Source: Deltaproteobacteria bacterium
GTDB lineage: Bacteria > Myxococcota_A > UBA9042
Assembly: GCA_020632665.1 (NCBI GenBank)
Contig: JACKFC010000004.1
Location: forward strand, 1-64,000
DNA: 64,000 bases
Direction of reading: 5' to 3'
Part shown: piece by piece, positions 16,311-23,573 of the stretch
Numbering within the stretch: the first letter of the stretch is position 1
Layout: every line of letters starts with the position of its first letter
Translations under genes and position numbers: made by a program
Notes under the pieces: model-generated
Database searches by the model: none
The model's input: the letters and a program-made list of their open reading frames with translations, nothing else
Told to the model about the DNA's origin: nothing

Positions 16311-18116
16311 CTACCGCGGCCCGTCGACCTCGACCAGCACGGCCTTCATCCGGCCGCCGGGATGGTCCAGCGTTCGCTCGAGGTGGCGCAGCGAGGCGAC
16401 CCGACGACCTGCGACCTTGCAGCCGTCACGCAGCATCTGCTCGAAGCGGCGCCGGTCGACGCCGGCGTGGTTGACCGACGCCAACAAGGTGCCCCCCGGA
16501 GCGAGCAGGCCGAGCGCGGTCGTCACCAATTCGGCGTAGTCGCGGGCCGCCGAGAAGCGCCGCTTGCGGACCCGGGCATAGCTCGGCGGGTCGAGGACGA
16601 CGACGTCGAAGCGGTCCCCACGGCGCGAGAGGCGTGGCAGCCAGTGGAAGACGTCGCCGCGGATGGTGTCGTGCCGTTCGGGATCGTCGTGGCCGTTGAG
16701 CGCGAGGTTGCGGCGGCCGCGTTCGAGCGCCCGCACGCTGGCGTCGATGCTGACCGTGCGGCGTGCGCCGCCGACCGCCGCCGCGACCTGGAACGCGCAG
16801 GTATAAGAGAATGTGTTGAGGACGCGGCGATCGACGGCGTGGTCGCGCAGCCAACGCCGATTGTCGCGCTGATCGAGGAAGAGGCCCGTCTGCAGGCCGT
16901 CGGCGAGGTCGACCCAATAGCGGACGCCGTCTTCCTCGACGATACGCTCACCACCGCTCTGCGCCGGCGCGTCGGCGGCGACGTAGACCGGCGCCTTGGG
17001 CACCAACCCTGCAGCGACCGCGTCGACCACGACGTTGGCCTGCCGCGGCCGCAGCTTCAGCCAGGCGCGGGGCAGGGCGAGCTGCTGCGCGAGCTGGGCG
17101 GCGCGGGCGCGGTGGACCTCGACGGCGCGCGCCAACGCGTCGGGACCGGCGGCGGCGTCGCGGGCGGCGTCCGGCAGGTCGCTGTAGATCGCCACGACGA
17201 GGTCGTCGCCATAGCGCTCGAGGACCATCGCGCTCTCGTCGTCGACCAGCCGGATCGCGTCGCTGCGGCCGTGGGCGATGCCGTAGCGACGGCGCAGCGA
17301 CCGTTGCAAGAGCGCCGACTCCGGCTCTGGCCGCCCGTCGACGAAGCGTTGCAGCGCCGCCGGCGTCGGTGCCTGCAGCGCGACCCCGGGGCCCACAATC
17401 GCGCTCCGGTGCCACATCCGCCGCAGCGCTTCCTCGTCGCGTCCGCTGCGCAGGGCGCCGTCTGCAGCGCTCGTCGCGTCCGCGATCCGAACCCCACGGC
17501 GGGCGAACAGCGCCGGCAGGTCCACCGGCGCGGCGAGGTCGGCGCTCAACTCGATCAGCGCGCGCGTCGGCAGCCCGGCCCGGCTCTGGCCGAATTGCAG
17601 CAGCCGCGCGGCGACCCCTTCGGTGCGCAAACCGGCCAGCAACCCGGCCTCACCTTCGCTGCCCGGCAGCGGCCAACCCAGCACGCCGGCTTGGTAGGTT
17701 GCGCGGAAGTCACCGCCGGCGAGCTGGCGCCCGAGGTCTTCGGCGCTGGCGGCGTCGCGGGCGATCCAGCACACACCCGAGGCCAAGGCGTCGTCTTCGA
17801 GGTGTGGCTTGCCGCGGCCACCCAAGCCCGCGCCGAGGCTGCGCAGGGTACGGCCCCCGTCTGCCGCGAGGCCGGCGCGGCTGATCCGGGTCAGCACGTC
17901 GTTGCCGTCCCACGGCGCGGCGCCCGCGCGGAGTCGCGTCGGCACCGCGACCTGCGTGGGCTTGTCGATCGCCAGCCAGTGGTCCGTCGTCGCGAGGCAC
18001 CAGCGGCGCGGCAGATGCGGCCAGGTCGCGAGCGTGGCGTCGCCGCTCAACGCGGTCGTCGGCATGGGATCGCGATGACGTGGGTCCACAACGGCCTCCG
18101 AGGGACGGCTCGGCAC
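16311..18116 (-). CDS. Fusion: RluA-type pseudouridine synthase-like domain + RlmI-type RNA methyltransferase
   Basis: Two parts are visible in 601 residues. Residues about 40-200 resemble RluA-family pseudouridine synthases: HWLAIDKPTQVAVPTR matches the strand-loop near the fold start, and HLEDDALASG aligns with the catalytic HRLDxxTSG with an Asp kept but the Arg and the exact spacing lost. From about residue 330 it is a class I SAM methyltransferase of the RlmI/RlmK type: LNTFSYTCAFQVAAA (SAM motif I), LDPPSYARVRK (motif IV, base-flipping DPPxY) and DGLQTGLFLDQRDNR before motif I. It probably methylates a cytosine or guanine of 23S rRNA. The start shown is a GTG; an ATG at 18065 is equally possible. 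Both lie before the domain. Confidence 0.82.
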   Translation of the reverse strand: MPSRPSEAVVDPRHRDPMPTTALSGDATLATWPHLPRRWCLATTDHWLAIDKPTQVAVPTRLRAGAAPWDGNDVLTRISRAGLAADGGRTLRSLGAGLGGRGKPHLEDDALASGVCWIARDAASAEDLGRQLAGGDFRATYQAGVLGWPLPGSEGEAGLLAGLRTEGVAARLLQFGQSRAGLPTRALIELSADLAAPVDLPALFARRGVRIADATSAADGALRSGRDEEALRRMWHRSAIVGPGVALQAPTPAALQRFVDGRPEPESALLQRSLRRRYGIAHGRSDAIRLVDDESAMVLERYGDDLVVAIYSDLPDAARDAAAGPDALARAVEVHRARAAQLAQQLALPRAWLKLRPRQANVVVDAVAAGLVPKAPVYVAADAPAQSGGERIVEEDGVRYWVDLADGLQTGLFLDQRDNRRWLRDHAVDRRVLNTFSYTCAFQVAAAVGGARRTVSIDASVRALERGRRNLALNGHDDPERHDTIRGDVFHWLPRLSRRGDRFDVVVLDPPSYARVRKRRFSAARDYAELVTTALGLLAPGGTLLASVNHAGVDRRRFEQMLRDGCKVAGRRVASLRHLERTLDHPGGRMKAVLVEVDGPR

Positions 18117-18198
18117 TCCCCCCGCCCATGTTGGCGCGCCCCGCTGCCGGTCTTCAAGTCGACGGGTGCAAGTCCGGGCGCATCGCTTCGCCGCCCGA

Positions 18199-18227
18199 TT
18201 GACGCTGGCCGGCGAAGCGGCTAGAAA
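18199..18227 (+). promoter_or_regulatory. Predicted promoter for tRNA-Arg
   Basis: TTGACG, a 17-base spacer, then TAGAAA. It is one of the best sigma-70-type matches in the window, and it places the start of transcription about 30 bases before the tRNA. Confidence 0.6.
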
Positions 18228-18264
18228 TCGCCCCGCGTCCGGGCCGACTCGGTCTGCACGCCAC

Positions 18265-18341
18265 GCGCGGCTAGCTCAGTTGGATAGAGCGTTGGCCTCC
18301 GAAGCCAAAGGCCGCTGGTTCGAATCCAGCGTCGCGCGCCA
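18265..18341 (+). tRNA. tRNA-Arg (anticodon CCG)
   Basis: The full cloverleaf can be folded by eye: acceptor GCGCGGC pairs with GTCGCGC (one G-U), D-arm GCTC/GAGC, anticodon stem TTGGC/GCCAA with loop CTCCGAA, so the anticodon is CCG (reads CGG, Arg). The T-arm is GCTGG-TTCGAAT-CCAGC. Discriminator G is followed by an encoded CCA. The gene lies between the methyltransferase fusion and the TPR lipoprotein gene, with no integrase or att-like duplication around it. Confidence 0.97.
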
Positions 18342-18389
18342 CCCCCACCCATTCGTGAATCTCCGCCGCGCGACCGGCGTCGCGGCCCG

Positions 18390-20729
18390 TCAATACGGGA
18401 TGCGCGAGAGGTCGACCGCGATCTTCTGCCAATCGTAGCCGGTGGTCTCGTAGACCATCTGCTCGAGCTTGGCGCGCTCGCGGTCGTCCAGGCCGCGACC
18501 GACCGAGAGCGCCATCACCGCCCAGTGCAGCCGCTCGTCGGGCTTGCTCGCGGCCTCGGCGCGCAGCACGAAGCGCTGGCCGTGGGCCGAGATCGGCGGC
18601 CAGACCTTGGCACAGACGGCGTCGAGGGCGCGGCCCAGCAGCTCCTGCTCGAGCGCCGCGTCGTCCGGCAGCTCGCTCTTGCGCGCCGCCTCGACCAGCT
18701 GCTCCTTGACCACGATCTCGGGCGTCTCGTAGTCCAGGCGCACGTCCTCGTAGCGGAAGACGCCGCGCGCCAGCTCTTTGCCGGTGGTCCGGTCGTACCA
18801 GGCCATGCCGAGGTCGAGGTCGATGCGCACCTCGTGAACCAGGACCTCGTAGAGGTGATCCTTCCACACTTCCTCGCGCAGCTTCGCGGGCGTCTCGCGC
18901 GCCTTGCGCTCCGCCGCGTCGAAGGCGCGTTGGGCGGTGGCGACGCGCGCCCGGGCCGCGTCGAGGTCGGGTGACACCCGGCGAAGCTCGTCGGTCAGCG
19001 CGCGCGATTTGTCGCCGTAATAGTCGAGTTGCTTGGCCCAACGCTTGTGGCCGTAGCTCTCCGGGCAGCGCGTCGTACCGTCGGCGCACGGCGCCGGCTT
19101 GCCGCGGTAGTGCTCGGCGTTCTCGGCGTCGATGCGGGCCCGGATCTCGGCCAGCTTGCCGTCGACCTCGGCCAGGCGGGTCTCGGCGTCTTCGGCGCGC
19201 TGTTGCAGCGGGCGCAGCGCGTCGGTCGCGGCGTTGAGCGAGGCGAGCGCCGAAGCCTGCTCCGATTGCGCCTGCCGCCAAGCCGGATTCGGTGGGAACT
19301 CGACGTGGTCGAGGACCTTCTTGCGCCGCTCCTCGCGCCGCTGCATCCGGATCACGTCCCAGCGGGCGACGTCGAGCTTGAGTCGGCCGTCGGCGCGCTT
19401 GGCTTCCCGACCTTCGACCCAGACGACTCCGGCCGCGCCCAGCTCGGCGTCGCCGATCCGCCGCCCCAGCGCCGCGACCAGCACGGGAGCCAGGGTCTTG
19501 CGCTGCTCCTTCGGCACCGCCGGCGTGTCGATCGCGACGCTGTAGCGCCGGCCGTCGTCGACGCTGCGCGCCGCCGCCTCGAGCTTGCCGCCGACGCCCT
19601 CACCACCGCCGATCGCAGCGGCGGTCCGCAGGGCGACCAGCGCGGCGCCGTCCCAATGCTTGCGGCTCAGCGCCTTGGCCCGGCCGACGAAGGTCCGCAC
19701 CGCGGCGCCGACCGCCGCGTTCAGGGTCTTGTCGAGCTGCTTCTGCAGCTTCGCGTCATCGGCGCCGACCTCGGCCGCCTGGCGCAGCAAGAGCAGGGCG
19801 TCGCGTCGCTTGCGGGCGCGGGCCGCGCTCTTCGCCGCGTCGAGGTGGGCGCGAACCCAGGCGTCGCGGGCCTGGGCACGGCCGCGCAGGGCCAGGGGGT
19901 GGTCCGGTCGCTCGCGCAGCGCATCGTCGAAGCCGCGCAGCGCCTTGTCGAGATCGCCGCGCTCCAGGGCGGCCTGGCCATCGGCGGCACGGGCGTCGGC
20001 ATCACCGGCGGCCCGCAGCGCGTCGCGCAGCTCGACGCCGCCGGGGGCCTCGCCGTCCCAGCGCAGCGCCTCTTCCGCCAGCGGCGCCGCGGCGCCCGCA
20101 CCAGCTCGCTCACGCACCAGGCGCGCCTCGGCGATCAGCCGCCTCGCGATGCCACGGCGGGCCCTGTCCCAGAGCGCCTCGGTCTGCGGATAGTCGGCGC
20201 GCCAGGTGCGCAGCGTGCGGGCGCGGCCGGCGATGCGGCGGTAGAGCTCGAGGTCGGCCTCGTCGCCGGCGCTGCTCAGGCCCTGCAGCGCGGTCTCGAC
20301 TTCGCGCACGCCGGTCTCGATATCGGTGCGCAACGCGAGCAGCCGCGAGAGCGCCGCGACCACGCGTGGATCCGCAGGGGCGAAGGCGCGCGCACGGCGG
20401 TAATGCTCCGCGGCGGAGGCCAGCGCGTGGGCCTCGAAGGCGGCGTCGCCGCGGGCCACCGCTTCGTGCGCGGCCTGCCGGCGCAGCTGGGTGGCCTTCT
20501 GCTCGGCCAGGCGGCCTTCGGCGGTCGTCGCGCCGGCCTGACGCGCGGCGTCGTCATAGGCGCGGATCGCTTCGTCGTAGCGGCCTGCCGCCGCCGCGGC
20601 GTCACCACGGCGCAGGATCGGCCCGACGCCGCAGGACGCTGCACCGAGCGCCAGCAGCGCGACGGCGACCAGGAGGCGCGGGGCGGTGGGCGCGACGCGA
20701 TGTGGAGCAGGCGGAGTCCGGTGCAGCAT
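18390..20729 (-). CDS. TPR-containing lipoprotein, function unknown
   Basis: A 779-residue lipoprotein (lipobox ending at Cys33). Residues 40-330 are Ala-rich helical repeats of TPR character (AGRYDEAIRAYDDA and RGDLDKALRGFDDALRERPD). The middle (about 360-480) is a globular part with Asp/Val strands, followed by a coiled-coil-like segment around the QSEQASALASLNAATDA stretch, a short loop with two Cys (PCADGTTRCPE), and a C-terminal part with DLDLGMAWYDRTTGKEL. It is likely anchored in the outer membrane facing the periplasm as a scaffold. I recognise no enzymatic motif. It has its own promoter, so it need not be co-transcribed with the signalling genes upstream. Confidence 0.8.
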   Translation of the reverse strand: MLHRTPPAPHRVAPTAPRLLVAVALLALGAASCGVGPILRRGDAAAAAGRYDEAIRAYDDAARQAGATTAEGRLAEQKATQLRRQAAHEAVARGDAAFEAHALASAAEHYRRARAFAPADPRVVAALSRLLALRTDIETGVREVETALQGLSSAGDEADLELYRRIAGRARTLRTWRADYPQTEALWDRARRGIARRLIAEARLVRERAGAGAAAPLAEEALRWDGEAPGGVELRDALRAAGDADARAADGQAALERGDLDKALRGFDDALRERPDHPLALRGRAQARDAWVRAHLDAAKSAARARKRRDALLLLRQAAEVGADDAKLQKQLDKTLNAAVGAAVRTFVGRAKALSRKHWDGAALVALRTAAAIGGGEGVGGKLEAAARSVDDGRRYSVAIDTPAVPKEQRKTLAPVLVAALGRRIGDAELGAAGVVWVEGREAKRADGRLKLDVARWDVIRMQRREERRKKVLDHVEFPPNPAWRQAQSEQASALASLNAATDALRPLQQRAEDAETRLAEVDGKLAEIRARIDAENAEHYRGKPAPCADGTTRCPESYGHKRWAKQLDYYGDKSRALTDELRRVSPDLDAARARVATAQRAFDAAERKARETPAKLREEVWKDHLYEVLVHEVRIDLDLGMAWYDRTTGKELARGVFRYEDVRLDYETPEIVVKEQLVEAARKSELPDDAALEQELLGRALDAVCAKVWPPISAHGQRFVLRAEAASKPDERLHWAVMALSVGRGLDDRERAKLEQMVYETTGYDWQKIAVDLSRIPY

Positions 20730-20745
20730 GGTTCGCTCCCGCGAG

Positions 20746-20763
20746 GCCGCTGGATGCAGCGGC
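20746..20763. other. Hairpin near the start of the TPR lipoprotein transcript
   Basis: A perfect 7-bp stem GCCGCTG/CAGCGGC with a four-base loop lies just inside the predicted 5' end of the transcript, between the promoter and the coding start. It lacks a T-tract, so it is not a standard terminator; a role in mRNA stability or translation is possible. Confidence 0.35.
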
Positions 20764-20766
20764 GGG

Positions 20767-20796
20767 AAGCTACGCAGCCCGCGAATATCCGGTCAA
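20767..20796 (-). promoter_or_regulatory. Predicted promoter for the TPR lipoprotein
   Basis: Read on the minus strand: TTGACC, an 18-base spacer, then TAGCTT, about 38 bases before the ATG. It lies in the 102-base gap after the adaptor-like gene. Confidence 0.5.
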
Positions 20797-20831
20797 GTCG
20801 CGGGTGCTTCGGGCGCGGGGCCGGCGCGTGC

Positions 20832-22253
20832 TCAGTCGTCGCCGACGCGGGCCGCGGCCAACGCCGCCTCGACCACGTCGTGCCCCGAAACGACCACGCA
20901 CGCGTCGGCTTCCGGGCCTTCGAGCAGCTCGATGCGATCGCCGCCGTCGGCGCCGAGCACGACGTCGCGTCGCACGAAGGCCTCGCCGCCGACCTGGAGG
21001 AAGACCCAACGTTCGGCTCCGCGGCGGACCACGGCGCTCGCGCGCACCGAGCGGGTCGGATGCGCCGGGCCGTGGCGCAGCAACGCGCGGACGCGCTGAC
21101 CGAGCGTCAACCCGTGGCCGCTCGGCAGCCGCGCCATGAGGGCGAAGGTCTCGCTGAGGGCCGGGACCAGGCGGGCCTCGACCAGCAGGGGCCGGCGGGT
21201 CTCGTCGCGCAGGACCAGGTCGACGGCCGCGCCCTCGCTGCTGCCGTCCGGGCGCAGGCCCAGCCGCGGAAGCTCCCGCGCCTGCAGGGGCAGCCGCACG
21301 GCGAGCGCGTCCTTCTGCGCCAACTCTGCGATTCGGTCGCCGGCGCGGACCCGGGCGCCGATCGCGACGTCGAGCGCCGAGAGCTGCCACGGCGTCGCTG
21401 GCTGCAACGCCAAGATCGCGGTCGGCGCGTCGGCCGGCCCGACCGGCCGCCACGGCAGCGCCACCTTGTCGCGCGCCGGCGGCGTCTTTGGGACCAACGT
21501 CATCGCGGCGTGCTCTGGTCCGATCGTGCCGAGTAGCCGCGGAAATGCGCCGTCGCCACGGCCGATCCTGCCCTCGACCGGCGCGATCACGGCCTCGTTG
21601 CCGGCGCCGACGACCTCGACCTCGACCTCGTCCCCCCGGCGCAGCGGGACCTGCGCCGCCGGCTCGCAGCGTACGTCGCCGGCGCGTTGGTCGGCGAGGG
21701 CGACCCGGAACGCGTCCTTCGCTGGCTGCAGGCGCGACGGCGTGAGGGGCATCGCGACGACGTGGCTGCCGACGTCGGGCACCCGCAGCGTCAACAGGCA
21801 GGGCGAGGCGCCGAGCGGCAGGGCACCGTGAAAGAGGCCGTCTCCTGCGGCCGCGGCGATCGCGATCTCCCGGCGTTCGTCCTGGCAGGCGCCGCGAAGG
21901 GTGAGTGGGCCGACCGCGCCACGCAGCGGCTCGCCGAAGCTCCAGCCGACGGCGACCACGGCGTCTTGGTCGGGGTGGCGCCAGATCCGCAACCACACCT
22001 GCTGGCCGCGGTCGTGGACCAGGTATTCGACCGTCGGGGGCGCGGAGGGCGTCGGGGCAGCCTCCGCTCCTGGGGCCTGCGTTGGCGGGGCGGCGATCGC
22101 CTCGGCTGCAGGCGGCGCAGCGAGCGCGTGGGCGGCCGGGTCGACCGGCGGCGGCAGCGGCTTGCGGCTCGCCTCGCCCGAGCGACCGCAGCCGACCAAC
22201 GAGACGGCGGCGACGGCGAGCAGCAGCGGGCGAAACGGCGAGGCTCGGCTCAA
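20832..22253 (-). CDS. Adaptor-like (HlyD/CusB-style) lipoprotein
   Basis: 473-residue lipoprotein (LVGC, Cys22) with a Pro/Ala linker, a first beta-rich domain, and a second part that resembles the barrel-sandwich and beta-barrel domains of periplasmic adaptor proteins: EAVIAPVEGRIGR, ALDVAIGARVRAGDRIAEL (lipoyl-like half-motifs), then LVPALSETFALMARL and GLTLGQRVRALL with a C-terminal RGAERWVFLQ strand. Such proteins link inner-membrane pumps to outer-membrane channels, but no pump or channel gene is nearby. The start is a TTG that overlaps the stop of the receiver-GGDEF gene (TTGA), so output could be coupled to the signalling proteins. Confidence 0.7.
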   Translation of the reverse strand: MSRASPFRPLLLAVAAVSLVGCGRSGEASRKPLPPPVDPAAHALAAPPAAEAIAAPPTQAPGAEAAPTPSAPPTVEYLVHDRGQQVWLRIWRHPDQDAVVAVGWSFGEPLRGAVGPLTLRGACQDERREIAIAAAAGDGLFHGALPLGASPCLLTLRVPDVGSHVVAMPLTPSRLQPAKDAFRVALADQRAGDVRCEPAAQVPLRRGDEVEVEVVGAGNEAVIAPVEGRIGRGDGAFPRLLGTIGPEHAAMTLVPKTPPARDKVALPWRPVGPADAPTAILALQPATPWQLSALDVAIGARVRAGDRIAELAQKDALAVRLPLQARELPRLGLRPDGSSEGAAVDLVLRDETRRPLLVEARLVPALSETFALMARLPSGHGLTLGQRVRALLRHGPAHPTRSVRASAVVRRGAERWVFLQVGGEAFVRRDVVLGADGGDRIELLEGPEADACVVVSGHDVVEAALAAARVGDD

Positions 22254-23191
22254 CCGTCGGCCATCGCGCCCGGCCGCAGCGACAGGACCACCGCTTGGTC
22301 GCCTCCCTGGAGCTTGGCGTCCCGTGCCGCGCGCTCGACGGCGAGCAACACCTCGTCGACTTCCGGTGCGACGTCCCCCTCGGCAAAGGGCAGGCAGAGC
22401 GCGCCGACGCTACAGGTTGCCGCAACGCGGCCTTGTTGGGTCGGGATCGGGTCGGCTGTGATGCTGCGCAGCAGGCGCTCGCTGAGGGCGTGGGTATGAT
22501 CGGGGCCGCATCCCGGCAGCAGGACGAGGAATTCTTCGGCGCCGAAGCGACCCAGGCTATCGTAGCGGCGCAGGACGCGACGGATCCGTGCGGCGACGCC
22601 GGTCAGCACCGAATCACCCGCTTCGTGACCGAAGAGCTCGTTGATGTTGCGGAATTGGTCGATGTCGACGAGCAGGATCGAGAGCGGCGCGTTGCCACGC
22701 TGCGAGCGCGAGAGCTCTCCCTCCAGGCGTTGGGTGATCGCCATCCGGTCCTCGACGCCGGTCAACTGGTCGACCTGACTCCGCCGCGCGACCTCGTTCC
22801 GCAGCCGCACCACTTCGAGCCGCGCCGATTGGGTCCGCACGCCGAGGCGAAGCCGGAGCTCGAGCTCGTCGAGGCGCAGCGGCTTGAGCAAGAGATCGTC
22901 GGCGCCGACCGCCAAGGCCGACGGCGCCGCATCTGTTTCGCCTGCGACGCCCAACAGCACCAGGTAGGGCGCTTCTGGGCCCAGGCGGCGGAGGCGGCGG
23001 CAGATCTCGACGCCGTCCATCCCCGCGGCGCGCCAATCGACGAAGGCGAGCTCGGGCCGTGGCTCCTCCGCCAACCAGCGCAGGGCTTGCTGGCCGTCCT
23101 CGGTGAAGCGCAATTCGTGGCCAGCGCGGCCGAGCGCCTCTTCCAGCAGGCGACGCGCGATGGGATCCGAATCGAGCACGACAGCCTTCAT
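22250..23191 (-). CDS. Response regulator with degenerate GGDEF domain (GAEEF)
   Basis: A 313-residue two-domain protein. The receiver (1-118) keeps the acidic pair Asp7/Asp9, the phospho-acceptor Asp52 (VDWRAAGMDG) and Lys103 (LLKP), but the usual Thr/Ser is Gly81. The GGDEF domain (about 138-300) has DQLTGVEDR and LLVDIDQFRNINELFGHEAGD, but the signature is GAEEF (217-221) instead of GG(D/E)EF, so diguanylate cyclase activity is doubtful. An inhibitory-site RxxD (Arg208, Asp211) stands five residues before it, so it may act as a c-di-GMP sensor. The start overlaps the HPt stop by four bases (ATGA). Confidence 0.9.
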   Translation of the reverse strand: MKAVVLDSDPIARRLLEEALGRAGHELRFTEDGQQALRWLAEEPRPELAFVDWRAAGMDGVEICRRLRRLGPEAPYLVLLGVAGETDAAPSALAVGADDLLLKPLRLDELELRLRLGVRTQSARLEVVRLRNEVARRSQVDQLTGVEDRMAITQRLEGELSRSQRGNAPLSILLVDIDQFRNINELFGHEAGDSVLTGVAARIRRVLRRYDSLGRFGAEEFLVLLPGCGPDHTHALSERLLRSITADPIPTQQGRVAATCSVGALCLPFAEGDVAPEVDEVLLAVERAARDAKLQGGDQAVVLSLRPGAMADG

Positions 23192-23559
23192 GCTCCGGCC
23201 TGCTCCTGCTCGTTCTGCCAGCTTCGCAGCGCCTCGATGACGGCGTCGACGTCGCTGCGCAGCTGTGCCACTGGTGCGATGGCCGCGTCGAGGTCGCCAG
23301 TCCGTGCGCTCCGCTCGATCGCGCCGGCACCGCGCCAACTCGGCCCGGTGGTGAAGTTCGAGAGCGAACCTTTCAGCGCGTGAGCGGCGTCGGCCAGCGC
23401 GTCGATGTCGCCGCTCCGGGCGGCGCGCTCGACGCCGTCGATGCGACCGGGTAGGTGGGTCAGCATGACGTTGACCAATTGCCGCAGGGCAGGGCGGTTG
23501 CCGTGGATGCGCTCGAGCAGCGCGTTCAAATCGAGACCGGTCGCGGCATCAGCTTTCAT
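23188..23559 (-). CDS. Stand-alone HPt phosphotransfer protein
   Basis: 123 residues forming a four-helix HPt domain. The phosphorylatable histidine is in the consensus AHALKGSLSNF (His60, with Lys63 and Gly64), preceded by the usual Gly-Asp-x-x-Ala helix start (SGDIDALADAA). It could carry phosphate between a kinase or receiver and the receiver of the downstream GGDEF protein. It lies 14 bases after the hybrid kinase gene and overlaps the response regulator gene by ATGA, so all three are likely made in fixed proportion. Confidence 0.9.
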   Translation of the reverse strand: MKADAATGLDLNALLERIHGNRPALRQLVNVMLTHLPGRIDGVERAARSGDIDALADAAHALKGSLSNFTTGPSWRGAGAIERSARTGDLDAAIAPVAQLRSDVDAVIEALRSWQNEQEQAGA

Positions 23560-23573
23560 CGTCGCTCGCCTCC

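Noticed and set aside
18265..18341. tRNA-Arg as a possible integration site
   Set aside because: No integrase, att-like direct repeat or change in gene style is present on either side.
18361..18388. Hairpin GCCGCG...CGCGGC between the tRNA and the TPR gene as a terminator
   Set aside because: The stem is short and has no T-tract after it on either strand.
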